A DNA stretch of 64,000 bases from Luteibacter aegosomaticola (GTDB lineage Bacteria > Pseudomonadota > Gammaproteobacteria > Xanthomonadales > Rhodanobacteraceae): NCBI RefSeq assembly GCF_023078475.1, contig NZ_CP095741.1, forward strand, positions 3,534,001-3,598,000, in the 5' to 3' direction. The notes under the pieces were generated by a model. That model saw only the letters and a program-made list of their open reading frames with translations. It made no database searches and was not told where the DNA came from. Position numbers and translations under genes: made by a program. Below, piece after piece: positions 36,122 through 44,303 of the stretch (positions within the stretch are counted from its first letter, which is position 1; every line of letters starts with the position of its first letter).

Positions 36122-37353
36122 AACCCCTGCCCCTGCGCACCACCCTGCTGGCCGCTGGCCTCGTCGCCGCGCTTGCTGCCTGCCACAAGCAGGAAGCTCC
36201 GCCGGCCCCGCCCCCGCCGCAGGTGGGTGTCATCACCGTCCAGCCGCAGGACGTGCCCCTGGTCCAGGACCAGGTCGGCCGTGTCTCGGCGTTCCGCACG
36301 GCCGATGTGCGCGCCCGCGTGCCCGGCATCCTGCTGAAGCGCCTGTACAACGAAGGCACGGACGTCAAGGAAGGCCAGTCGCTCTTCAAGATTGACCCGG
36401 CGCCGCTGCAGGCTGAGCTTGATGCCCAGGTCGCGAACCTGGCTTCGGCCAAGGCTACGGCCGTCAACAACAAGGCGCAGGCCGATCGTGCCCGCGGCCT
36501 GATTGGCAAGAACTACGTTTCCCGTGCCGACCTGGACACGGCCGAAGCCAGCGAGCGCACCGCCAACGCGGCCGTGAAGCAGGCCGAAGCCGCCGTGCAG
36601 TCTGCCCGCATCAACCTGGGCTTCACCGACGTGCGCTCGCCGATCAGCGGCCGCGCCGGCAAGCAGCAGGTCACTGAAGGCGCCCTGGTCGGCCAGAGCG
36701 ATACCACCCTGCTTACCCAGGTGGATGAGCTGGACAAGGTCTACATCAACTTCAGCATGTCGGTGTCCGACCTGGATACCCTGCGTAACGCCGCGGCCAA
36801 GGGCGCTGCCACGCTGTCGGCCACGGATGAATCCAAGGTCCGCATCCAGCTGCCGGACGGCACCGACTTCGGCGAATCCGGCCAGCTCGACTTCTCGTCG
36901 GCCACGGTGAACCCGCAGACCGGCACCACCGACCTGCGCGCGCTGCTGCCGAACGACAACCAGCGCCTGCTGCCGGGCCAGTACGTGACCGTGAAGGCCA
37001 CCCTGGGCAACTTGCACAACGTGTTCCTGGTGCCCCAGACCGCCGTGCTGCGCGATGCCAACTCGGCCTACGTCCTGGCTGTCGGCACCGCCAAGGTCAA
37101 GGACCCGCAGTCGGGCGAAGAGAAGACGGTGGAATCCGCCGCCATCCGCCGCCCCGTCCAGACCGACCGCATCAGCGGTTCGAACTGGGTGGTGACGGGT
37201 GGCCTGCAGCCAGGCGACAAGATCATTGTCGAAGGCGTGCCCAAGGCCAAGGAAAACTCGCCGGTCAACGCGCAGCCTGCCCAACCGCAGCCCGCCGCTG
37301 GCACGGCACCGGCACAGGCGGGCGCTTCGGCCGCCCCTGCCGGCAAGCAGTAA
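36118..37353 (+). CDS. RND efflux periplasmic adaptor (AcrA/MexA family lipoprotein)
   Basis: A 411-residue membrane fusion protein linking an RND pump to an outer-membrane channel. Signal with lipobox AALAAC (Cys about 22), lipoyl/beta-barrel halves (ADVRARVPGILLKRLYNEGTDVKEGQSLFKIDP and INLGFTDVRSPISGRAG), a central alpha hairpin rich in Ala, and the beta-barrel segment LLPNDNQRLLPGQYVTV. A Pro/Ala/Gln tail ends the protein. Four-base overlap with tetR and 12 bases before the pump gene. Confidence 0.95.
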   Translation: MKPLPLRTTLLAAGLVAALAACHKQEAPPAPPPPQVGVITVQPQDVPLVQDQVGRVSAFRTADVRARVPGILLKRLYNEGTDVKEGQSLFKIDPAPLQAELDAQVANLASAKATAVNNKAQADRARGLIGKNYVSRADLDTAEASERTANAAVKQAEAAVQSARINLGFTDVRSPISGRAGKQQVTEGALVGQSDTTLLTQVDELDKVYINFSMSVSDLDTLRNAAAKGAATLSATDESKVRIQLPDGTDFGESGQLDFSSATVNPQTGTTDLRALLPNDNQRLLPGQYVTVKATLGNLHNVFLVPQTAVLRDANSAYVLAVGTAKVKDPQSGEEKTVESAAIRRPVQTDRISGSNWVVTGGLQPGDKIIVEGVPKAKENSPVNAQPAQPQPAAGTAPAQAGASAAPAGKQ

Positions 37354-37365
37354 GGGAGTTCCGTC

Positions 37366-40300
37366 ATGCCGAGTTTCTTTATCGACCGCCCCATCTTCGC
37401 GTGGGTCGTGGCGATCCTGATCAGCCTTACCGGCACGATCTCGCTGCTCAACATGGGCATCGAGTCGTATCCGAATATCGCGCCCCCGCAGGTCGTCGTC
37501 ACGGCGAACTACCCGGGTGCGAGCGCGGATACCACCGAGTCCACCGTGACCCAGGTGATCGAGCAGCAGCTGACGGGTATCGACCACCTGTTGTACTTCA
37601 GCTCGCAGTCGAGCTCTTCGGGCCAGGCCACGATCACGCTGACCTTCGAAACCGGTACCGATCCTGACATTGCCCAGGTGCAGGTGCAGAACAAGGTTTC
37701 GCTGGCCACGCCGCGCCTGCCGTCGGAAGTGACCCAGCAGGGCGTCGTGGTGGCCAAGTCCAACCCCGACTTCCTGATGTTCATCGCCCTCACCTCGTCG
37801 AACCCGGCGATCGATAGCCATCGCTTGATGGACATCGTGTCGTCGCAGGTGCTTGATCAGGTCGCCCGTATCCCGGGCGTCGGTAGCACCCGCCAGCTCG
37901 GTGCCGAATACGGCATGCGCGTGTGGCTGAACCCGGACAAGCTGCGCGGTTACGGCCTCTCGGCCACCGACCTGCAGCAGGCCCTGGCTACGCAGAACGT
38001 GCAGTTCGCCGCCGGTTCGATCGGTTCGGATCCGGCCACCGACGGCACGGGCTTCAGCGCCACGGTATCCGCGGAAGGCCGCTTCACCACGCCGGAAGAG
38101 TTCTCCAACATCATTCTCCGCGCCAATAACGATGGCACGGTGGTGAAGCTGAAGGACGTCGCCCGCGTGGAGCTCGGCCCGCAGAACTACGGTTTTGCGA
38201 CCGAGTGGAACGGTATCCCGACGGGTGCATTCGGTGTGCAGCTGCTCCCGGGCGCGAACGCCCTGGACGTGGCCAACGCCGTGCGCGCCAAGATGGCTGA
38301 CCTCGCCAAGAGCTTCCCGGATGGCGTGACCTGGTTCGCGCCGTATGAATCCACGAAGTTCGTGGTGATCTCGATCGAGGAAGTGGTGCACACCCTCGTC
38401 GAGGCGATCATCCTCGTGTTCCTCGTGATGCTGCTGTTCCTGCAGAACTTCCGCGCCACTATCATCCCCACCCTGGTCATCCCGGTGGCCCTGCTCGGCA
38501 CCTTCCTGGGTCTGTCGCCGCTGGGCTTCACCATCAACCAGCTGACCTTGTTCGGCATGGTGCTGGCCATCGGTATCGTGGTGGATGACGCGATCGTCGT
38601 GATCGAGAACGTCGAACGCATCATGTCGGAGGAGAACCTTCCGCCGAAGGAAGCGACGCGCAAGGCGATGGGTCAGATCACCGGCGCCGTCGTGGCCATT
38701 ACCGTGGTGCTGGCGGCGGTGTTCATCCCGTCCGCCCTGCAGCCGGGCGCCTCGGGCATCATCTACAAGCAGTTCGCGCTGACCATCGCCGTCTCGATGG
38801 GCTTCTCGGCCTTCCTCGCCCTGTCGTTCACCCCGGCCCTCTGCGCCACGATCCTCAAGGCCGACCACGGCACCCAGAAGAAGAACGTCCTCTACCGCAA
38901 GTTCAACGAGGTGTTCGACTGGACCACGCACACGTACGCCGGCCACATCACCTCGGCCGTGCGTCACGCGCCGCGCTGGATGTTCGTCTTCGTGCTGATC
39001 TCGATCCTCTGCGGCTTCCTGTTCACCAGGTTGCCCACCAGCTTCGTCCCCGACGAAGACCAGGGCTACGCACTGGCGATCGTGCAGCTGCCGCCGGGCG
39101 CCAGCCTGGCGCGTACGCAGGCCGTGCAGAAGGACATGCGCGACGTCCTGCTGAAGGATCCGTCGGTCGATGGCGTGTTCCAGATCTCTGGCTTCAGCTT
39201 CCTGGGCCAGGGCGAAAACGTGGGTATGAACTTCATCCGCCTGAAGGACTGGTCGGATCGTAGCCAGACCGCGGCCGAGTTCATCCAGCAGATGAACGGC
39301 AAGATGCAGGCGGTGCGCAATGCCACGATCTTCGTGGTGAACCTGCCCACCATCCGCGGCCTGTCGCAGTTCGGCGGTATCGATATGTACCTGCAGGCCC
39401 GTGCCGGCCAGTCCCGCACGGAACTGACCCAGGCCCGCAACATGCTGCTCGGCGCTGCCGCGCAGGATAAGCGCCTGGTGGGTATCCGCCCGAACACCCT
39501 GGAAGACTCGCCGACGCTGCAGGTCAGTGTCGACCGTACGCAGGCGCAGACCCTCGGCCTGTCGGTCAGCGATATCTACACCGCGATCCAGCTCACCCTG
39601 GCCCCGGTGTACATCAACGACTTCCAGTACGGCGGCCGCGTGAAGCGCGTGATGCTGCAGGCCGATGCACCCTATCGCATGGGCACCGACGCCTTCAATC
39701 ACATCTTCACGCCGAGCACGCTCGCATCGTCTTCGACCTCGACCACCTCTGGCGTCTCCAGCGCCTCGACCAGCACCGACAGCAGCATGATCCCGCTGTC
39801 GAGCGTGGTGACCTCGAAGTGGACGAACCTCTCGCCCAGCCTTACCCGCTACAACGGCTACTCGGCCGTGGAAATCGTGGGTAACCAAGCACCCGGTTAC
39901 TCGACCGGCCAGGCGATGGGTATTGTCGAAGGCATCGTGAACGACAAGCTGCCGAAGGGCTTTGGCTACGACTGGACCGGTCAGTCCTACCAGGAAATCC
40001 TGGCGGGTAACTCGGCCACCATGCTCATGGTCCTGTCCATCGTCATCGTGTTCCTCTGCCTTGCCGCGCTGTACGAAAGCTGGTCCATCCCGGTGGCGGT
40101 GCTGCTGGTGGTCCCGCTCGGCATGCTCGGTACGGTGGTGTTCTCGCAGCTGCGTGGCCTGCCTAACGACATCTTCTTCAAGATCGGCCTGATCACCGTG
40201 ATCGGCCTGGCCGCGAAGAACGCGATCCTGATCGTGGAATTCGCGGTGGAGCAGCAGGGCCACGGCAAGACGCTTAAGGAATCGGTGGTGGAAGCGGCTC

Positions 40301-40704
40301 GCCTGCGACTGCGCCCCATCCTGATGACCTCGCTGGCCTTCATCCTCGGCGTGCTACCGCTGGCTATCTCGACGGGTGCGGGCGCCAACTCCCGCCACGC
40401 GATCGGTACCGGCGTGATCGGCGGCATGCTGTTCGCGACGATCCTGGGCCTGTTGCTGATCCCGGTGTTCTACGTGATCGTCCGCCGCATGCTGGGTGAC
40501 AAGCTGGAAGAGGTCTCGCACACCATCCGTCACCATGGTGACGACGGTGATGGCGGCCACGATGGCCACGACGGCCCCCACGGTGGTGGTAGCGGCCCGC
40601 AGGGCGGCGGCACCCCGCCGGTGAACGCGGCGCCCCACGCCCCGAACGTCGGTGATGTCAGGGCCTTCGATTCGGATCCGCGACGCGGAACGGATCGCCC
40701 GTAA
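37366..40704 (+). CDS. RND multidrug efflux permease (AcrB/MexB, HAE1) with extended C terminus
   Basis: A 1112-residue proton-driven exporter, longer than the usual ~1045. Twelve membrane helices; proton relay residues are intact (GIVVDDAIVVIENVER in TM4, AAKNAILIVEFAVEQ in TM10). Two oddities: a Ser/Thr-rich insertion around residues 785-808 in the second periplasmic loop, and a roughly 58-residue Gly/His/Asp-rich cytoplasmic tail after LEEVSHTIRHHG. No outer-membrane factor follows; a terminator does, so it likely borrows a TolC-like channel from elsewhere. Confidence 0.95.
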   Translation: MPSFFIDRPIFAWVVAILISLTGTISLLNMGIESYPNIAPPQVVVTANYPGASADTTESTVTQVIEQQLTGIDHLLYFSSQSSSSGQATITLTFETGTDPDIAQVQVQNKVSLATPRLPSEVTQQGVVVAKSNPDFLMFIALTSSNPAIDSHRLMDIVSSQVLDQVARIPGVGSTRQLGAEYGMRVWLNPDKLRGYGLSATDLQQALATQNVQFAAGSIGSDPATDGTGFSATVSAEGRFTTPEEFSNIILRANNDGTVVKLKDVARVELGPQNYGFATEWNGIPTGAFGVQLLPGANALDVANAVRAKMADLAKSFPDGVTWFAPYESTKFVVISIEEVVHTLVEAIILVFLVMLLFLQNFRATIIPTLVIPVALLGTFLGLSPLGFTINQLTLFGMVLAIGIVVDDAIVVIENVERIMSEENLPPKEATRKAMGQITGAVVAITVVLAAVFIPSALQPGASGIIYKQFALTIAVSMGFSAFLALSFTPALCATILKADHGTQKKNVLYRKFNEVFDWTTHTYAGHITSAVRHAPRWMFVFVLISILCGFLFTRLPTSFVPDEDQGYALAIVQLPPGASLARTQAVQKDMRDVLLKDPSVDGVFQISGFSFLGQGENVGMNFIRLKDWSDRSQTAAEFIQQMNGKMQAVRNATIFVVNLPTIRGLSQFGGIDMYLQARAGQSRTELTQARNMLLGAAAQDKRLVGIRPNTLEDSPTLQVSVDRTQAQTLGLSVSDIYTAIQLTLAPVYINDFQYGGRVKRVMLQADAPYRMGTDAFNHIFTPSTLASSSTSTTSGVSSASTSTDSSMIPLSSVVTSKWTNLSPSLTRYNGYSAVEIVGNQAPGYSTGQAMGIVEGIVNDKLPKGFGYDWTGQSYQEILAGNSATMLMVLSIVIVFLCLAALYESWSIPVAVLLVVPLGMLGTVVFSQLRGLPNDIFFKIGLITVIGLAAKNAILIVEFAVEQQGHGKTLKESVVEAARLRLRPILMTSLAFILGVLPLAISTGAGANSRHAIGTGVIGGMLFATILGLLLIPVFYVIVRRMLGDKLEEVSHTIRHHGDDGDGGHDGHDGPHGGGSGPQGGGTPPVNAAPHAPNVGDVRAFDSDPRRGTDRP

Positions 40705-40713
40705 GGCAAAACG

Positions 40714-40742
40714 AAAAGCCCGGCGAAAGCCGGGCTTTTTCT
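40714..40742 (+). terminator. Rho-independent terminator of the efflux operon
   Basis: Stem AAAGCCCGGC/GCCGGGCTTT with a GAAA tetraloop and a T tail, 10 bases after the pump stop. Confidence 0.92.
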
Positions 40743-40877
40743 TTGGGCGAGGCCTACACACTCTCGCGCAGTGATCCGACAGCGGCGCCGAGGGCACCTC
40801 GGGAATGCTCTCCATCCCCTGATGGAGACGCCATGATGCCAACGACTGACTTGCTACGCCGTGTCATTTGTAGTTAC

Positions 40878-40893
40878 ATTCGTGGCTACGAAT
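40878..40893. promoter_or_regulatory. Candidate BrnTA operator
   Basis: Inverted repeat ATTCGT-GGCT-ACGAAT ending four bases before the brnT ATG. Type II antitoxins of this class bind such dyads to autorepress. Confidence 0.55.
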
Positions 40894-40897
40894 AACG

Positions 40898-41185
40898 ATG
40901 AACATCTCGTTCGAATGGGATGAAGCGAAAGCGGCTGCCAACCTGCGAAAGCACGGCTTGGGATTTTCCACCGCATCAGAGGCCCTCCACGATCGCTGGC
41001 GCTTCGAGCGACTTGATCACCGGGACCACGAAGAGGATCGCTTCACCACCATCGCCGCTCTCAACGGCAACGCGCTCTTCATCGTCTACACGGTTCGCGG
41101 CGACACGATCCGTCTCATATCAGCCCGGGAAGCCACACGCCATGAAGCCCTCCTCTACTGGAAAAACCGTTCGCTACACGTTTGA
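40898..41185 (+). CDS. brnT: BrnT-family type II toxin
   Basis: A 95-residue ribonuclease toxin. The start FEWDEAKAAANLRKHGLGFSTASEALHD and the later EDRFTTIAALNGNALFIVYTVRGDTIRLISAREATRHEALLY are the BrnT signature, including the conserved RLISAR strand and its Arg/His residues. It should cut mRNA and arrest growth when free of BrnA. The antitoxin gene overlaps its 3' end by 44 bases. Confidence 0.92.
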   Translation: MNISFEWDEAKAAANLRKHGLGFSTASEALHDRWRFERLDHRDHEEDRFTTIAALNGNALFIVYTVRGDTIRLISAREATRHEALLYWKNRSLHV

Positions 41186-41468
41186 TCCCGACAAGCCGCG
41201 CGAGCTCACGGCGGAAGAAGTCGCGCAGCTCGAGGCATTGAAGCGTCGGCCCATCGATTTCAGCGACATCCCGCAGCAGCGTATCGATGACACGTGGTAC
41301 ATGCCCGGCCCACTTCGTTCCCTTGAGAACAAGCAGCAGGTCACGCTTCGGATCGACAAAGACGTGCTCGAGTTTTTTCGCGGCACCGGCAAGCGGTACC
41401 AGACGCGGATCAACGAGGTCCTGCGTGAGTACATGAACGCCCACGCCGCACCGGGTCACAAGCGCTAA
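41142..41468 (+). CDS. brnA: BrnA-family antitoxin
   Basis: A 108-residue antitoxin. The N-terminal half (FDPDKPRELTAEEVAQLEAL, FSDIPQQRIDDTWY) should wrap the toxin; the C-terminal QVTLRIDKDVLEFFRGTGKRYQTRINEVLREYM is the ribbon-helix-helix DNA-binding part. ATG 41142, inside the end of brnT, is chosen because it begins the family-like sequence and has a GGGA upstream. Forms a complete type II toxin-antitoxin pair with the dyad at 40878-40893. Confidence 0.9.
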   Translation: MKPSSTGKTVRYTFDPDKPRELTAEEVAQLEALKRRPIDFSDIPQQRIDDTWYMPGPLRSLENKQQVTLRIDKDVLEFFRGTGKRYQTRINEVLREYMNAHAAPGHKR

Positions 41469-41495
41469 GCCGCCATCCCATCCGGGCCTGTGCGG

Positions 41496-41524
41496 TTGAC
41501 ATCGCTCCCGCCATGCCACAGCAT
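41496..41524 (+). promoter_or_regulatory. Candidate sigma-70 promoter for the leader/TonB receptor transcript
   Basis: Perfect -35 TTGACA (41496-41501), 17-base spacer, weak -10 CAGCAT (41519-41524). It would start a transcript near 41531, giving a leader of about 310 bases. Confidence 0.45.
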
Positions 41525-41579
41525 GAAAAAACGATCTGGCCGTCCAGACGTCTCACCGGGCCACCCATACGAGGCTTAC

Positions 41580-41669
41580 GTGACCCCGACCAAGCAGCAC
41601 ACCTACAACACGCCCTCCCTGCCGACCACCCTGCTGGTCGCGGCGTGTTGTTGCTGCTGTCGGGCCTAA
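41580..41669 (+). CDS. Poly-cysteine leader peptide (candidate cysteine-responsive attenuator)
   Basis: A 29-codon frame starting GTG at 41580 with GAGG five bases upstream, ending LLVAACCCCCRA then TAA. Residues 23-27 are five consecutive Cys (TGT TGT TGC TGC TGT). The frame continues upstream to an ATG at 41523, but that overlaps the -10 element, so the GTG is preferred. Poly-Cys upstream frames are known attenuators of sulfur genes in mycobacteria; the same logic here would link receptor expression to Cys-tRNA supply. A ribosomally made peptide product is the alternative. Real by layout, function inferred. Confidence 0.6.
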   Translation: MTPTKQHTYNTPSLPTTLLVAACCCCCRA

Positions 41670-41678
41670 GCCGCCCTC

Positions 41679-41702
41679 TGTAGGAGCGCGCTTGCGCGCG
41701 AT
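41679..41702 (+). repeat. REP element in the TonB receptor leader
   Basis: TGTAGGAGCGCGCTTGCGCG followed by CGAT; the core GCGCGC-TT-GCGCGC forms a hairpin ten bases after the stop of the poly-Cys peptide. Confidence 0.85.
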
Positions 41703-41843
41703 CGGCGTCACCTGACCGCCGGTTCTCCTCGCATCCCCCCTCTGTTTCTACAAGCTATCGCCTCCGCGGCGAGCTAGCGTCGTTCGCGTGTGTTTTCGCG
41801 AATGGCGCCGCTTACCCATCGCTCGATCACCAGGATTGCCCCC

Positions 41844-44237
41844 ATGCCGTACGCCCCTCGTCGCCTCGCCCTCCCCCTTCTGATCGCCGCAGCCATCGCT
41901 ACGCCGGTCGCAAGCGCGCAGGAGACGCCCCAGGATCCACAGGCGAAATCGCCCACCCAGCTCGATTCCGTGGTCGTCACTGGCACCCGTTCGGTGAACC
42001 GCAGCCAGGAAAGCTCACTGTCACCCATCGACATCGTGACGGCGAAGGATCTGCAATCCGCAGGCGATACCCAACTGGCCGCCGTCCTGTCCCGCCTGGT
42101 CCCCTCACTGAACTTCCCACGCGCGCCCGGCAACGATGGCTCGGGCATCGTGCGCCCGGCCGCCCTGCGTGGTCTCTCACCCGACCAGACCCTGGTGCTC
42201 GTCAACGGAAAGCGCTGGCACACCACGGCGCTGCTCAACCTGCAGGGCGCGCTGGGTCGCGGCTCCGCGCCGGCTGACCTGAACTCGATTCCCATCTCCG
42301 CCATCGACCATATCGAAGTGCTGCGCGATGGCGCTTCCGCGCAATACGGCTCGGATGCCATCGCTGGCGTCATCAACATCGTGCTCAAGGGTGCGGCGAA
42401 GCCCGGCAGCAATGAAGCCAGCATCACCGCCGGGCGCTACAGCGCGGGCGACGGCAAGCAATGGCAGGGCGAGGCCAGCATTGGCGTGCCGCTCGGCGGC
42501 GATAAAGGCTGGGCGCGGCTGAGCGTCGTCGATGGCCATGCCGATGCCACCAACCGCGGGGGTCGTGATTTCCGCGACCCCACCTCTCCGGTCTACGGCG
42601 AGAAAACCCAGCGCATCGGCGAGCCCGACATCACCAACCACCAGGCGCTGCTGAACGTGCAGTACGCACTGACACCGCATGCCGACTTCTACTCATTCGC
42701 CAGCACCAGTAGCCGCGAGGGCACCTCGCCCGCCCTGTACCGCGCGTATAACAGCACGCGCAACGTCCCTTCGATTTATCCGAATGGGTTCCTCCCGTTG
42801 AACGATGTGCGCTCGATCGACAGTGCGCTCGTGGCCGGTGTCCGCGGCACGACGGAGAGCGGCTGGCGCTGGGATATCAGCGGGAACTATGGGCGGGACC
42901 ACGTCAGTATCGATCCGATCCACACCTTGAACGTCGACCTCGGCGCTGCCAGCCCGACGAGCTTCAACGCCGGCCGGCTCGTTTCCACGCAGAAGGCCTT
43001 CGACATCGACATCGCCAAGGATGTTTCGGTCGGCTGGTTGCAGAATCCGGTCACGGTGGCGTTCGGTGTGGAATATCTCTACCAGCGCTACGGCATCGAG
43101 GCGGGCGACCCGGCGTCGTACTACGGCACGGGTTCACAGGGCTTCCCCGGCTTTACGCCAGGCGATTCCGGCTACCACTCGCGACACGATGTCGCCGAGT
43201 ACGTCAGCCTGGAGAACCAGATCACCGACAAGCTCAGCGGTTCGCTTGCCATCCGCCACGAGGACTACACCGACTTCGGTAATACGACGTCGGGCACGCT
43301 CTCGGCCCGCTACGACTTCACCGATACCTTCGCCCTGCGCGGCACCGCCGGCACGGGCTTCCGCGCCCCATCGCTCGCGCAGCAGTTCTACACGACGACG
43401 TCAACGAACGTGATTGGCGGCGTACCCACGCAGATCCGCAACTTCGCGGTAAGCGACCCGGTGGCGCAGGCGCTCGGCGCGGAATCGCTGAAGGCGGAGA
43501 AATCGCACAATTACACGCTAGGCGCGACGTACCTGCCTGGCGCCTGGACGTTCTCCCTTGATGTCTACCAGATCACGATCGGTGACCGTGTCGTGCCGTC
43601 GGAGAATCTGGTTGGTGACGACGTACAGGCGTACCTCACCAGCCAGGGCTACGCGAACATCCAGGGCGGCAGCTACTTCACCAATGCATTGAAGACACGC
43701 ACGCGCGGCGTCGACTTCAGCAGCGGCTACCGGCTTGATCTCGGTGCGTCGGGCGTCTGGCAGTTCACGGCGGCATACAACCGCAACCACACCACGATCC
43801 TCTCAGTGGCACCGAACCCGCCGCAGCTCGCGCAGAACGGACTCGAGCTCGTCCGCGTCGGCCATATCGCGCAGGGCTACATCACCGATGGCGCGCCGCG
43901 TGACAAGATCGCGCTAGGTAGCGACTACACCCTCGGCGACTGGGCGTTCCACGGCACCCTCACCCGCTACGGCCAGTTCCGGCAGAATCAGGATCCCGTG
44001 AGCAATCCCGGCTATGACCAGACCTTCCCAGCGCGTTGGCTGCTCGATCTTTCCGCGAACTACAACGTCGATGGCTGGACGTTCACCGCGGGCGTCGACA
44101 ATCTCACGAACGTCTATCCGCAGAGGTACAAAGCGGGGAGCGATGGTGCGGTGGGCGGTACGTGGCCGTACCCGGACTACTCGCCGTTTGGTTATAGCGG
44201 GCGTTATCTGTACACGCGCGTGGCGTATCGTTGGTAG
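41844..44237 (+). CDS. TonB-dependent outer-membrane receptor
   Basis: A 797-residue 22-strand barrel importer energised by TonB. Signal peptide 1-25 (LPLLIAAAIATPVASA), TonB-box-like DSVVVTGTRSV, plug domain to about residue 180 (VRPAALRGLSPDQTLVLVNGKRWHTTALLN, GRGSAPADLNSIPISAIDHIEVLRDGASAQYGSDAIAGVINIV), barrel ending in the aromatic RVAYRW. Ligand unknown; the poly-Cys leader suggests a sulfur-containing substrate. ATG 41844 has AGGA upstream and gives a clean signal peptide, preferred to in-frame starts at 41790 and 41802. Confidence 0.94.
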   Translation: MPYAPRRLALPLLIAAAIATPVASAQETPQDPQAKSPTQLDSVVVTGTRSVNRSQESSLSPIDIVTAKDLQSAGDTQLAAVLSRLVPSLNFPRAPGNDGSGIVRPAALRGLSPDQTLVLVNGKRWHTTALLNLQGALGRGSAPADLNSIPISAIDHIEVLRDGASAQYGSDAIAGVINIVLKGAAKPGSNEASITAGRYSAGDGKQWQGEASIGVPLGGDKGWARLSVVDGHADATNRGGRDFRDPTSPVYGEKTQRIGEPDITNHQALLNVQYALTPHADFYSFASTSSREGTSPALYRAYNSTRNVPSIYPNGFLPLNDVRSIDSALVAGVRGTTESGWRWDISGNYGRDHVSIDPIHTLNVDLGAASPTSFNAGRLVSTQKAFDIDIAKDVSVGWLQNPVTVAFGVEYLYQRYGIEAGDPASYYGTGSQGFPGFTPGDSGYHSRHDVAEYVSLENQITDKLSGSLAIRHEDYTDFGNTTSGTLSARYDFTDTFALRGTAGTGFRAPSLAQQFYTTTSTNVIGGVPTQIRNFAVSDPVAQALGAESLKAEKSHNYTLGATYLPGAWTFSLDVYQITIGDRVVPSENLVGDDVQAYLTSQGYANIQGGSYFTNALKTRTRGVDFSSGYRLDLGASGVWQFTAAYNRNHTTILSVAPNPPQLAQNGLELVRVGHIAQGYITDGAPRDKIALGSDYTLGDWAFHGTLTRYGQFRQNQDPVSNPGYDQTFPARWLLDLSANYNVDGWTFTAGVDNLTNVYPQRYKAGSDGAVGGTWPYPDYSPFGYSGRYLYTRVAYRW

Positions 44238-44245
44238 GCAGCCAG

Positions 44246-44280
44246 AAAAAGAAAAGGCCCCAGCACGCATGCCAGGGCCT
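44246..44280 (-). terminator. Intrinsic terminator of the acyl-CoA dehydrogenase gene (minus)
   Basis: Stem AGGCCC/GGGCCT around a loop containing GCATGC; on the minus strand followed by TTTTCTTTTT. It also lies just after the TonB receptor stop and may work for both. Confidence 0.7.
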
Positions 44281-44303
44281 CTCTCGTCGACGTTCGGCAG
44301 CGC

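Larger units (their letters stand above)
41469..41843 (+). other. Long leader region of the TonB receptor gene
   Basis: 375 bases between brnA and the receptor. In order: a promoter-like TTGACA (41496), a TCTGG/CCAGA hairpin (about 41533-41546), the poly-Cys open frame (41580-41669), a CGACCA/TGGTCG hairpin just before its Cys codons (41623-41640), a REP hairpin (41680-41702), and a TTCGCG/CGCGAA hairpin (41783-41802). Confidence 0.7.

Noticed and set aside
35548..40263. Open frame of over 1500 codons on the minus strand opposite tetR and the RND genes
   Set aside because: It is antisense to three genes with clear families and motifs, has a low-complexity His/Arg/Gln-rich translation, and reflects GC-rich codon bias on the coding strand.
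41523..41669. Longer version of the poly-Cys frame starting at ATG 41523
   Set aside because: That ATG overlaps the predicted -10 box and has no ribosome binding site; GTG 41580 has GAGG at good spacing.
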